DNA from: Rhodeus uyekii
Lineage: Eukaryota; Chordata; Actinopteri; Cypriniformes; Acheilognathidae
Length of the DNA stretch: 64,000 nucleotides
Assembly: GCA_037043235.1 (NCBI GenBank)
Contig: JAWRVZ010000055.1
Coordinates: 124,001 to 188,000, forward strand
Direction: 5' to 3'
Within the stretch, counting starts at the first letter, position 1; each line of letters starts with the position of its first letter. A model generated the notes under the pieces. It saw nothing but the letters and a program-made list of their open reading frames with translations, did no database searches and was not told where the DNA came from. This document shows positions 24,583-36,475 of this stretch, in pieces. Position numbers and translations under genes: made by a program.

Positions 24583-24972
24583 TTAATTATAAAGGTTACC
24601 GCAACATTATAAGGTCAAACCTACAGCTTTTTGCAGCTGCACTGAATTAAAAGTTCCCTGTCAATCAGAAAGCGCGTGGAAGATGCGTTCTCGCTTCCAC
24701 GTAGATTCTTGGGGTCTTTTCATCTTACTTACCGTCATCATTCTTCCAAATGTATCCTCTTTCCACAGAAAAGGTAGGTGGGGTGAAGGGGAGAATAAGT
24801 TTTGAACGACATAAGGGTGAGAAAATTATGAAAGAATATCAATAACTTTGAGAAAACTGTATTTTACTTTAATTTATCAAGAGTAAAAAAAGAAAAAGAA
24901 AAAAGCCTCACCTCAGAAATTCGCGCCATTCCTACAAGTCCCTGCGTGTTTCTGCAGTTAAGTGACATCTGA
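24583..24972 (+). CDS. Candidate small secreted protein, two exons (unknown)
   Basis: A TATA-like attataaagg (about 24588) precedes an ATG at 24683. Exon 1 (24683-24773) encodes MRSRFHVDSW, then GLFILLTVIILPNVSS, then FHRK. This is a typical signal peptide: a basic N-terminus, a hydrophobic core and a small-residue cleavage region. It ends at a strong donor (AAAAG|GTAGGT), phase 1. An acceptor at 24911-24916 (cctcag) would continue in frame (EIRAIPTSPCVFLQLSDI) to a TGA at 24970-24972, giving about 48 aa. Exon 1 may instead belong to a larger gene whose later exons I could not find. I recognise no family. The promoter-to-donor arrangement is suggestive, not proof. Confidence 0.33.
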
Positions 24973-25142
24973 ACAAAAGTACTTTAAGTATATTTCCACA
25001 TAAGGTCAAAAGGCGCAAGAGATTTTAATACATTACAACTTGACGTTATTCTTAAACAGCGTAACACCCTCACTTAAAAAAAAATCCTTTGTAGCTGTAC
25101 CCTGAACCACTTGACGTAAATCACGTAACCATGACAAAAACC

Positions 25143-25508
25143 CATAGGCGGAGTTTCACTTTTGTGCTTGGGGGGGCACCAGACCACGAGCTCAGTTTTT
25201 TTTATATCATATTTATATATGGTTTCGCGTAAAACAGAACGAGAAGAGCGTCAACTCACGTACCGCGATACTTTGAGATTCGCAAATCGCGGGAGAATGT
25301 AATAAAGCTACAGTAATAAAAAATTGAATACAGTAATAAAAAATTTATTAGCCACATCTTACTCATTCTATACACAGAACTAATAAGATAAAACAAATAA
25401 AACGAGAAAATATGAATTCTGTACTAACAAAAAAACATTCAAAGCACAAGGCAGGCATTAATTGGCTCTGGTCTGGGGGGGCAGTGCCCCCCCCAAACTC
25501 CGCCTATG
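25143..25508 (+). mobile_element. hAT-like MITE with perfect 14-bp inverted ends
   Basis: The left end CATAGGCGGAGTTT (25143-25156) and its exact reverse complement (25495-25508) bound 366 bp of non-coding sequence. Just inside each end are G-rich/C-rich tracts (gggggggcaccagacc; ggtctgggggggcagtg) that are also partly palindromic. The flanks caaaaacc and caaaaaaa could be a decayed 8-bp target duplication, as hAT elements make. The superfamily call is inference. Confidence 0.65.
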
Positions 25509-25869
25509 CAAAAAAAAACAAACGACACATTTTGGATTAAAATGTCACCGACCGGTGAATAATTAATTGTACCAAACAGTTCCATGACACTTAAAATAAC
25601 TCGTTACATAAATGGGAAGAAAAACACAATCTACAGGAATATTTTAATATATTATGATTTATTATTCATCACACCTGTAATTATTAAATACACTGTGAAC
25701 TTCCTCTTTTGGAGTTAAGAACAGTTGTCTTCTTCTCTGTATTTATTTCATTCTCAACTGTAAATGGTTTCATGTAAACTTAAAATGTATGAGACATACA
25801 AAAGGACATAATGAGAGTACTAATCAAAACAAACGCTAAAATTAAAATGCTTTTAACTTAATTCTACAA

Positions 25870-26760
25870 CACACACTGGGTCGTATTTACCAATGCACAA
25901 ATTCATAAGACAAGTCTAACTATTCTACACCCAGTTCCAGCTGTCTTAGAGTGTTAGTAAACCAACACTGGGTGGCATTATATTAATTATTGGTGAGTAC
26001 AGCGTCCAAACCATTTTAAGTCCACATGTCGTACCCTTGGTTGGCAATACAGACTAGATGGTGTTAGTGAAGGTATAGTCTGACAGCTGCAAAACCAGAT
26101 TTATGCCAGTGCTTGGAACTTTGAGCCATTCTTAAGAACAATAAAACACCTTAATTTCCCAGGTGATCCGAATGTAACAGGCCAAGGACATCCCACTCCA
26201 CCATAACTTAAGCAGATCCAGTGCTCGTGTCAACAGTGAAGGTATTGTGAGGCCCATGGTCGCCACAACAAAAATCTCAACATCTACATTGTGCAGACAG
26301 TTAGGAACAAAGTTTGCATAGACATAATTTGCTTGCTTTTCATTTGAACAGTAGTGCCTTTAGAGGAAGCAATGACCACTGAGATCAATAAGGGCACCAC
26401 TGATAGGTGAGGACGAGGATTGATTCACTGCAGTTGGAACTGAACGATATAAAGTATCGTAAACACAGGAGAAACCATTAAAGCATTGACATTGTTGACA
26501 TTGTATTGGCTACCATATTGCAACCCAGAAACCACTTCAGGTCTCTTCTGTCGCAACAGAAAATACTATATACTGTGCAGGAGTCCCAAAAGCATAAGTA
26601 CGGTCCAATCACCTGGTGAATGTATTAGAATAATTCATAATCATAATACTGAGGGGTCAGTGGATTATGGTGGAGTTCAATTCACCAGTGTTCAAATCAC
26701 ATCAAGAGTAACACTTCAAGGGTGAAAGTTTTGTTAAGGACGATATTTAACATTACATTT
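25870..26760 (-). pseudogene. Decayed transposase relic, possibly PIF/Harbinger nuclease
   Basis: The minus strand around 26340-26200 stays open and reads NYVYANFVPNCLHNVDVEIF, followed by VVATMGLTIPSLLTRALDLL. This pattern resembles the DDE nuclease core of PIF/Harbinger elements (a 'Y..RK.FHS.NVQ..CD......' pattern), and the frame is lost on both sides. No inverted ends were found. The assignment is weak and rests on pattern resemblance only. Confidence 0.28.
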
Positions 26761-28042
26761 CATTTCCACAGAAATGCCTAGGACCACGCAGTTTCTTTCA
26801 CAACTCTTTGTGAACATTCCCCCCTTCAATGGGACGTATAACAGTAATAAAAAAAAGATCAGAATAAAATAATAATCTGTATGAAATCATCATCTCCCAA
26901 CACAAATACTGCAATAATATTTGACAAGCTAATGATTATAAAACGTCCAAAATAAATACAACTGCTCGGTTTTATTCTCCAGGATGTTGGGAGAAAATGT
27001 GCAAAAATAATTTTCAGCGCTTAAAAAAAAAAAAAAAAAATAGTCCTGTGATTAAATACAATGATCTCCTAAAACAAAGCTCACTGCCATTTCCAGTCTA
27101 GCAGGCCACCATGTACTTGCATAGAAAAATAAAAAATCTAATCCAAAATAAGACTAATAATAGCTGTAATAGATATTACATGGTTTCATCCGATTAAATT
27201 AATATTTTATACATCAAAACATTACAGCCTGAAGCCACAAACTTCAAAAGTCAAAGGTTAATGCTACAGTGCTGCACCAAACCCTTCCCATCCAACAATG
27301 CGCAGACTAATGGAGTCATGTGAACTGGATTAGAGAGTGGCCTACATTAATGAACCGATCAAAGTTAGTGCTGAAAATCAACAGTCCTCAGTGCATAAAC
27401 GTATTGAAATCCTAGTCTGAACTCTACATCCATATCAACATCAAGATAATAAACATCAAACCACATACATATCTGGAGTGATCTAAAAGCTTGGCAGAAG
27501 TTTTAACGTTTACTACAGCTTATGTGATGCAATTTGTTCGAAAAGAAGAAAAGAAAAAAAAAGCTCTTCTGCAGCGAGAGGAAATATTTGGTGAGGCTGA
27601 TTGAGATCTAACGGGTTTGCAGTCTTTGAGAGGAGATAGACGAGTACACTCATCAAGAACATGAGTTATGTTATGATTTCCTCATAGTAATCATGTCAAT
27701 TTGAATATTCACAAATTTTTTTAATTGATAGTTAAAATTGGCTATTTCCACAGTTTTGGAAGAGTATATACCTTTACCCCCAGTTCAATTTTGCTCCTTA
27801 TTAATTTCTCCTACGAGTGCACAACAGGAAAGACGAGCTCTTTTGAAAGGAGACTCAAAAGAGTGAAGAAAGACGAGACCCGTGTGCTGCACGAGACTGA
27901 CACAATTCACTACACTGCCAAGGCACAGACATACAAGAACACACACTAACAAGCAACAGTACGATGAATAAATAGGTCCTCGGGAACACTAAAAATGTAA
28001 GTTATTATTAGACACTGCCACGCTTTCCACGCAGCAGAAATG

Positions 28043-28048
28043 TTTTAT
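28043..28048 (-). terminator. Candidate tbc1d10b poly(A) signal
   Basis: TTTATT on the plus strand gives AATAAA on the minus strand about 400 nt after the tbc1d10b stop codon. Other hexamers lie further downstream, so a longer 3' UTR is possible. Confidence 0.4.
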
Positions 28049-28451
28049 TCAGCAATTCTGGTTGAGACACTTCTCGGGTGACGGACAGAGGGGGATTGTT
28101 GGGTTGGACTGGCACAGATGGCGCTAGAGGTCTACTGTATATACACCATGGCACCCAGTACACTAGAATTGACTACTAGTTATAGAGTGGATCTCAACAA
28201 TCAGGCATCCACCTTCAAAAAACAAAAAACAAACGAATAAAAAGCTGAGTAATAACTGCTTCCTGTTGCAGCATTGGGTGCAAGCACTGTGCTGATGAGA
28301 TGGGAAAGATGCAGTGATCCAGTTATCCTTGTGAAATGAGTACTTTGAGATGAAATGGACGTTACAGGAGATTGTTCGTTTTCCCTCTCTGTCTCTTTTC
28401 ACCAGTCTGCAGCCATTTCATCCTTCTTGTTGAAGGAACAACAGGGCAGAA

Positions 28452-31132
28452 TCAGGCCAAATCTTTGGCTGCTGCTGCTCCATTCTTCTCCTCAGTCTCT
28501 CCTCCTCCTCCCCCTTTGTCTTTTTTCTTACTCCCCTTCTCCTTTTTCTTCTCCTTCTCAGCTTTTTCCTTCTCCTTCTTCAGCCTTTCCTTGTCATTCT
28601 TCTCCTTATCTTTCTTCTCTCGTGATTTTTGCTTCTCCTCCTCTTTCTCCCGCTTCTTGTCCTCCTTGGTTTTCTTTTTCTTTTTCCCATCTTCTTCTAC
28701 TGCTGTTTTTGCAGTATCTGGGCAAGGAGGTAATGGTGCGTTGTTAGCGGTGGGTGATGGGATGGTGGGGGTGATGTGTTCAGAAACAACTTTAGGCAGC
28801 GGCTGGAGCATGTGCGCACTGGGCGCTTGTGCAGCTGGAGCCGGTGGTGTGGTAGTAGAAGATGTTGTAGCTAGTGGACTGGGCCCATGTGGTGCCGGTG
28901 GACGCCCACCAACACCAACATTAGAGGCAGGCGGCACTGGAGGTTTAGAGACTACTACACTGGAACCAACCCCAAGTGGCTGCAGAGGGACGATATCCTG
29001 ACCCAAGTTGCCAGAGGTGGAGCTCTTCTTATTCTGTGAATGAAATGGCATCTTGGACTTCCTAAGACCAGGAAGTGAAAGGAGGCTTGATGATGCACGT
29101 AAGGGTCCAGGAGGAGGGATATGACCACCGAGGAATGAGAGGCTGCCGCCAGAGCTGATCGCAGCAGCCCTGTGTTTCTGCTCGAAGATGGCCCGTGTGC
29201 CGTGCAAACGGCGATTCGGTTGGTGAGTCAACTCTCCGCGAGATTCCCGCCACTTACGCACCTGAATACTGCACTCCCTCTCGATCAGGGCCTCCGTCAC
29301 AGACAGAGAGACCACCTGAAAACAAAGCAGAGAATATGAGAAAGGATACAACGTGCTGCACTGCTACTTCCTTATAGTGTTCTCTTGTAAGAATGAGTTT
29401 ATGTGCACACCTCTTGCACCAGAACTTCCTCTTTGATGCTTTCAGGGGGGATGTTCCTCAGTCGCTCCATAGTCTCATACATGCCCTGCACTTCACGAAG
29501 CTTATCCACAGACCCTAGCATTTGCTTAAGGAGCACCAAACCCACCCGGAACACAATCTTCACTCCTTAAAAACAACATTAAAAAAATGCTTAAACAGAG
29601 AATTACATTTACCAGAAAAATATGCCCATTTAACCCATGCAAGTATCCATCTGGCCTTAGATGGTCATTTATAACGTTATTTCTATTTCAAACAAAAGCT
29701 GTTCTTTTGAACTTTGTATTCATCAAATAATAATGAAAAAAATTAATCGTTTTCAACAACACCAGACATACATGGACCCTAAAAATTCATCTGTAATTGG
29801 ACTGTTAGGATAGTCGGATAAAAAAAAAGTTCTACATCAATTGGAATAAATAAGGAGTGGTTTAAACCTTTTCTAATCTGTTTGTTAGGACATGTAAACA
29901 CTTGAAACTGGTCATTTCTGTGCATGTGCAATGATCTAGAATTGGTATAATGACGTATGACGCATAGATCAAGCTGTTATTGTCATAAATGACTGCTGTG
30001 TCATTAATCTAAAATTCAACGTCTGTGAAGTGGTAAAGGACAACTCCGTCACACCCACGTTTGCTTCGGATTCTCATGCATGATGGTTTGTTTTGAGGAG
30101 TGGGAAGGGGCATTTTCCCTGCTTCATAAATATAAGTAATGCTCATTGTCTCACAAATGGGACATGAAATGGATAAATATTAAGACTGCGTTTTAAAAGA
30201 AAGAAAAGGAGGATGGCTAGTATTGGCAAACAGCGGGAAACTCTGTGCAGTGTGCGCACATCAAAAGATGGAATCCGATTTGAAGCTTTTGACATATAAA
30301 CTCTCACATCGACCCAATTCCTTCAAAATATTTAAAAAAATACTACAAACACTAACTTTTTGTAAATAGTAGTAAATAGGGTTCAATTTGAAGTCATACG
30401 GACTTACATATATAGACATTTATAGACATACAATTTGAACAAACAGAACACATTGCAAATGCTGTTCTTCACTAAAATATATGACTGACCTTCACAGAAG
30501 AACATGTCCCAGACACGTAGGACACAAGACCAAGGCAGCGTACGGGAGAAAATGCACATAAACCACTCTGTCATGTACAGGATGGGGTCGATCTTAAATT
30601 TTTTCAGGTGACGGTAAGCCATAGGACACACTCTCCTCAGAAGAGAGAAAAAAATCTCTCCGTCTAGCTGGATAGCCTCCTGATGGACAGGACAGGGAAA
30701 GAAAGAGTATAAAAAGTAAACACTCTCCTCTCTGGTCATAGTAAGAGTCTCTTTGGGTTACTCACCAAACCAGCACTGTAGTAGCCAGGCAAAAATTTCT
30801 CACAGATTTGCACAAGACACCAGAAGGCTTGCTAGAAGAAAACAACAGTGAAGATGGTGACAGGGTTATATCCTCTCATTTTAATCTAGTAGTGTTTTCT
30901 TTATCCTGTTGCTCTTTTTAAAGAAAATCAGCCTAGCACAGCAACCTGGACTGTTGAGCTTTGTTCAACTCTCTTACCTCAGCAGGCATGTGCATGAGCA
31001 GCACTGCCGCCACTGGTGCTTGGGCCTGACAGTATCCTTCATCCGGCCGGTAGATTGTGTAGGCCTTCAGTATACGGTACAGGTCCTGTTGCCTGAATAC
31101 ACACATGCATATGTTTTTTTAATATTTATTTA

Positions 31133-31174
<42 letters not shown>

Positions 31175-34100
31175 AAACTCTCTCTCTCTCTCCATATATA
31201 TATATGAGAGAGAGAGAGTTTGGCATATAATAGAAATTATAGCAGTCAGCTTATTTTGTAAAATACTACTATTAATAATAATTATTATTATTATATTCTT
31301 TTTTTGAGTATAAACAAAATACAATATGCTTCATCACATTATTATCCACATCACAAAAACAATTGTTGCATACTATGTACTATGGTCTTATTATTGGGAG
31401 ATAAAGGGTTCTGTGACCTCTACCATTGGAGAAAGTGTAATAGCTAACTTGGATCCCGTGTGCCTTGATAGCCAATCACATTACGGCCTTGAAGTCATTG
31501 AATTTCATTCAGATTAGTGTGACAGTCAATCACTGTTTGCAACACTATAGAAATAAATGTGAAGCACTTTAAACGGAATCTTACCTGCCATGCAATTGTC
31601 TGTGACTTCTTTTATAAAATAGCAATTTGTCGGTGCAAAAAAAGTAATTAATTTAAATAACTAAACTAATGTTTAAGAGCAAACTTGTTGAAGATTAGCC
31701 GATAAGCTGATGATTCAATAAATGATAAGCTTAAGATTATCACAACAGCAGTTTATTCAGCATTGTGAAGCCTCTCCTCCATTGACAACCATTAAAAAAA
31801 CAGCGGCTTGTCTTCTCTGCCAACCACAGCATTGGCAGGCGTTACGCTTGGCTTGCCTTCAAGTGGCTTTGATTTAAAAAAATCTACAATACACGTGTAG
31901 CATGGTGACAAAATTTGCATAAAAACCATAGTATACTTTGGACTTGAGAGGGTCAGTGCTGATATCATTATGTGCAATATGCAGTGAATAAACTCTAAAA
32001 GACTACAAACACAAGAGAACAAATTCCTTCCTTCAGTTTCCGGGATTTTGTAATGACCTAAATAAAAGCCTTATATCACTTCATCTCTTGATAAAACCCT
32101 CATCTGAATTTACCCATGTCCTCCCCGAGCAGCAAACATCTCATGAAACGGGAACTGCCTGTGCAAGTCCTTCTCTATGATGTCCAACCATTTTGGATCT
32201 CCCTGCTCTTGCTCCAACTCCTGAAAACCAAAAAAGAAAAGTGAACAAATGTGTCTACAATACAAAGGTTTGTAAAAAAAAACAACAAGTGTTTTGACTA
32301 GCTAAACTAAAACTTACATGAATGGTAAGTGAGTTTAAGAAGATTTAAAAAGTAAGAAAGCGGTCCAAATTGCGACAAAAAAAATAGATGGTTGCGTTTT
32401 GTGACCATTTTTCTTGCCCGTTTAACACAATGTTGTCACAGCTTTACTGTCAAATGTGAACTGGAACAAAATATGCAATATGATTAGCAGACGCAATTAA
32501 TGGTGTGATACAGTATAATTATCATATATAATCTGATGTGTCTGACTTAATTCGTATTAAGTTAGGAGCCCTTTAATTAGTAGAACCTAAATAGTTAATA
32601 ACAGCAATAGCATATGAACTTGAGAGAAGTTGATTTAAGGCCGTGACTGTTCGAACAGGTCAAAATGACCATACCTCAAACTTTCCAGGATTGGACTCGA
32701 GGAGCTCCTGGCTGTTGGAAAGCAACTGCCAGGCTTTGGCTCTGAGCGACGAAGGGATTCCTTTCCTGCAGCGCATTTTTACCTGCATCAGAAAGAAAAC
32801 ATAACCCAGCATATGTCAACATTCATACGGTAAGCACTTTATTTTCTATCCCAGCCAGGAATGTCTTCTGAGACCCTTTAAATAAGAAACAGACCTTTTG
32901 AAAGCGCCGGGATACCCATTTGTCCCAGTTTCTGAACATGTCCAGCCATTTCATCTCTCTCTGTCTCGCCACAGCCACAGCGATTTCTGCCTCACTACAA
33001 GACAGCGAGAGAATCACAAACACATAAAAACCACACACAACGCATATACCTACAAGCACCCATTCAAGCCATGAGATAATGAAGCGCTTTTGACAAACGG
33101 CTCGAAATGAAAAAAGGTTTACACTGAATCTGAGAGGACACATCTAATGTACAGACAATTGCTGCCTTTCATCTCTCAAAACTAATTAGAACGGCCTGAA
33201 ATCTTCTGTATTACTGGTGAATGAATACGCTTTTAGGTTAACTTTATTTTAAGGTGATGTAGTTACATTGTACTTCCTCAAACAAGAACTGTCATTTTAA
33301 TTAACAACATGTACCTACTATTGAGTTATGGTTAGGGTAAGAGTTTGGTTTAGGGTTAGTTATAATTATGCATAATTTACTGTTAGTACTATAGTAAGTA
33401 CATGTGGAAACATGTTACAACATCACCTTAAAATTTTCACCACAGCTTTGTAAAGAAATAACATCTACCAAATGAACAAGCCTAGCAGTAGTAAGACACC
33501 AGTATGCCAGACAGATAAAACACCTTGGGTCCGAGACTTGGTGAAAGCGTGTCATTTCTGCTGCACTAAACTAGACATTCTTACAAAGAATTATAGTCCC
33601 GCCCCAAATTCAAACCACCGATTGAACAAATTACGCTATATTGGGCTTGCCGAGAAGCTCAGACACACGATAGAAGCACAGAGCCAATATTTAGACTATT
33701 CAGGAAACCATTTAGTAAAAAAATGACACAACTTACTCAGCTTCAGCCTTCACTTGGACTCTAAAGTAGAAATTTGTGAACATAGTGAACAAGTCAGTAG
33801 CTTACAGACAAGAAATAACATCTCAGACATTGCTACACCATTTAGATTTATTGAATTTTAATGTTAATACCATTAACATTTAAGAATAAATCATCTTTTA
33901 CATAATTTATTCTTATAATTAAATGATATTTATTTAAATTACTACATAGATAAGAAGTAGTGAAAGAAAGGTAGTGTGATCTTGAAGGAACAAGTCTGAA
34001 ATCTGACATATTTCTATGCCAGTTTCTATAACAAGGAAATGCCCAAAAGTAACAAAAGCAAAACAAAAAAGTGTTTTTAACATTTAATCTGTAGCAAATA

Positions 34101-36475
34101 TGTGACTTAATAAATGAGATTTGCTTAGCCTTGAACCTTGACTTGACACTAACTCTGGCATTTGTGAACTGTCAGACTGAGACAATAGCTTGTAGATAAA
34201 AAGAGCAGAAAAATAAAATCTGACAGACAGCACGCGGACCATATGAGAAAGTCTAATTTAAGACTAACCCATTTTTAAATAGCTGAAAAAGCATGTGGTG
34301 GTTAATACGTTAATGCTGAACAGGAATTTAAAAAAGGAAACGTTCAAACGTAAAGGACAGTGTTAGTGCCCATTTTAGCTGAATTAGTCAGTACTAGAGA
34401 TAAAGCAGAGACAGTCGGGGGAAGAGAGACGAAAAGTGAGGCAGTCAGTGCACTCTGACTCAGACGAGTCCTCTCAGCACAATCTGAGTCACTTACAACA
34501 AACACATGAAGGACACAGAGTAGCGGCAAGAGAGAGAGACACCAGAAAAAACGCACAAAATGCTCATCCTGTTCTCGGCTGCAGTCGTAAATTATTAATA
34601 TCCCGACATTTCACGACAGGGGCTGGCAATTAGCCTATCATTCTCATTAATTATAAATGCTTTCTCTTATTTATCAAACCAAGAAGAGCCAAACAGAAGA
34701 ATGTGAAAAAATAAATATTACAAATGATATTAGAAGATTCAACTCTATACAAATAATTTATTTCAGCATGAAATTAAATTCTTTCTTAATGCATGTTCAT
34801 GGTCTTATTGTAGTGGGCTTGCGTGATATAAAAAAATAAATATCTCTATTATATCTCTAAGAAATATATTTGTTCAGAAATGCCTTAAAAACAGTAAAAT
34901 ACTAGTTTAAAATAATTTAAGTCTGTTTTCCAATGTGCACTAAATTAATACTATTCAATTATAATTATTATAAAATGACAATACACATTAATATATATAA
35001 TATACCTTACGTTTTACTAAAACATTTTAATATATACTTTATTAAGACGTAAAATGAATCGTTTAATCATTGATTCTTTGTGAATGACATATTGAACTGA
35101 TAAAAATTAATAAAGATCTAGTCACACCAAGCCCACACCACAACAATAACAATATAAATGACAAAGTGGATTCCTATCATTGTAATCACTTCCAGAATAA
35201 AAAAATTGTCCCGGCTGATGAACGATGAAGACATTGAAGCAAAGCATAACTCACAACAGGTAACCCATCAGACTATGAAAGTAAAAAGCTTTATGAATAG
35301 TGCTTCACATTGACTTTAGATATAATTATATACAAGTAACATTAATTATAATAAGAATGAATTAATTCTTAATTAATATAAGAATTAATATCAGAATTAA
35401 GTTGACAAGCATGCAGCAGACAATCGATAAGCAAATAGAGGCAATTTTCAATATGCAGGAAAGTGAAGAATTTATACATTGTAAAATACACTTTTAACAT
35501 TAAATGCTGATTTATGTGACATGCTCTTATAAAATGAAGAGGTTAGAAAACCATAAAAATAGCTTGAGTGTGTTTTGGTGTGATTCAGTTCACACCCACC
35601 CACCTTCCCTCACTGTACTGCGCTCCTCCCAGGAAACCATATTTATCAGTACGCCTCAACGGACCGTTGATCTCAGAGTCTGACCCCACCGAACTGCCGT
35701 CCTCGCCGAGCCCTGACAGAGACTCCAGAGTGCCTGACATCAGGCTGGCCGACTCCAGGTAGCTGAGCGTGTCTGGGGCCGGACGCGTGTACGTGGAAGG
35801 CAGAAACATGGACCCACCAGACTCCTGCACCAGTACAGCTGGGGGTTCAGCTTTGGAGGGTGTGAAAGGAGGCTCAGGGGTCATCTCAAAGGTGCTGGGA
35901 CTGTTGGGTTCGGGGATTAGGGTGGACTCGGGCTGTGGGACTGCTTGTGCTTCTGTTTGCCTGGAGTCTTGTGAAGACGGGGCCAGGTTGGAGACTGGAA
36001 TGGGAGGAGGGGTAAACTGAGGAGAAACGTCCATGGGGGGAGCAGGACTTGAATTCTGGCTGACTTGAACAATGGGATATAGATTAGGACTGGGATTAAA
36101 TTCAGGCGACGAAGACATCTGCTGTTCCTGCTCTGAGCCCTGTGCTTCAGTGTGCTGCTCCGTTAGGCTAATTAAATCATTTTTCCCATTAGACTCTCCA
36201 TCTGTAGCAGCTCGTACCTCTACTGACGGGCCAACAGTGCTCTTTGTTGCTGCTGAAGAGGCAGCTGCATTGTTTTGGCCAGGTGTGGTCTCCCAAGATG
36301 AAGAGTTTTTTCCACCTGCCTGTAATGTTGGGTTTCCCATTACGGCTGGATTCCCATAGAGAGATGATTTTGGGATGGGTGTTTCTGAAGGGAGAGGCTG
36401 TGGGCTAGAGGGAGCAGGCACTGATTGGTCGCTCATACTGGGAGGGGAGGGGGTGAGGGCGGAAACTTCAGCCAT
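28452..36475 (-). CDS. tbc1d10b: TBC1 domain family member 10B (Rab GTPase-activating protein)
   Basis: Nine coding exons (36475-35604, 32994-32895, 32782-32675, 32220-32114, 31092-30978, 30831-30766, 30679-30490, 29565-29411, 29315-28452) give 858 aa; human is about 808. TBC1D10B stimulates GTP hydrolysis by Rabs, reported for Rab35, Rab27 and Rab3. Seen: a Pro/Ser-rich disordered N-terminus of about 270 aa; the family entry sequence (RQREMKWLDMFRNWDKWVSR, then RCRKGIPSSLRAKAWQLL); the TBC domain with both catalytic fingers, Arg381 in IEKDLHR and Gln418 in GYCQ; and a C-terminal tail ending in a long Lys/Glu-rich, low-complexity stretch. The start ATG lies 20 bp inside an exon whose acceptor is at 36498-36497, so the 5' UTR is split. 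Confidence 0.95.
29695..29763 (+). repeat. Interspersed repeat fragment (family A)
   Basis: aaagctgttcttttgaactt, then tgtattcatcaaa, then tcgttttcaacaacac: the left part of the same abundant fish repeat, in a tbc1d10b intron. Confidence 0.5.
31136..31171 (+). repeat. (TA)n microsatellite in tbc1d10b intron
   Basis: A run of TA dinucleotides directly abuts the long palindrome at 31167-31229, in the intron upstream of the exon at 31092-30978. Confidence 0.9.
31167..31229. repeat. Perfect 24-bp inverted repeat hairpin
   Basis: The arm at 31167-31190 (tatatgccaaactc followed by a CT run) is the exact reverse complement of 31206-31229, with a 15-nt AT loop. As RNA it would form a long stem inside a tbc1d10b intron. 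It probably arose from an inverted duplication beside the TA/CT microsatellite. Confidence 0.85.
33145..35580. other. Large tbc1d10b intron, no gene
   Basis: AT-rich intron between the exons at 36475-35604 and 32994-32895. A less AT-rich patch at 33450-33726 has an 84-codon open frame without any recognisable domain, and looks like an old interspersed repeat. Nothing else is supported. Confidence 0.5.

Larger units (their letters stand above)
23261..28030. other. Intergenic region between mylpf and tbc1d10b
   Basis: Mostly AT-rich. It holds the candidate secreted-protein exons (24.68-24.97 kb), a hAT-like MITE (25143-25508), a degraded transposase-like stretch (about 25.87-26.76 kb) and a poly(A) run at about 27024-27041. 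I see no further gene. mylpf and tbc1d10b converge here. Confidence 0.45.

Noticed and set aside
28355..29001. Two plus-strand frames rich in Phe/Ser/Leu
   Set aside because: Antisense of the Lys/Glu-rich tail exon of tbc1d10b.
30909..31307. 132-codon frame with Tyr-Ile repeats
   Set aside because: Translation of the TA microsatellite and an antisense exon, not a protein.
33472..33726. 84-codon plus-strand frame in a tbc1d10b intron
   Set aside because: No recognisable domain, promoter or partner exon; looks like an old repeat fragment.
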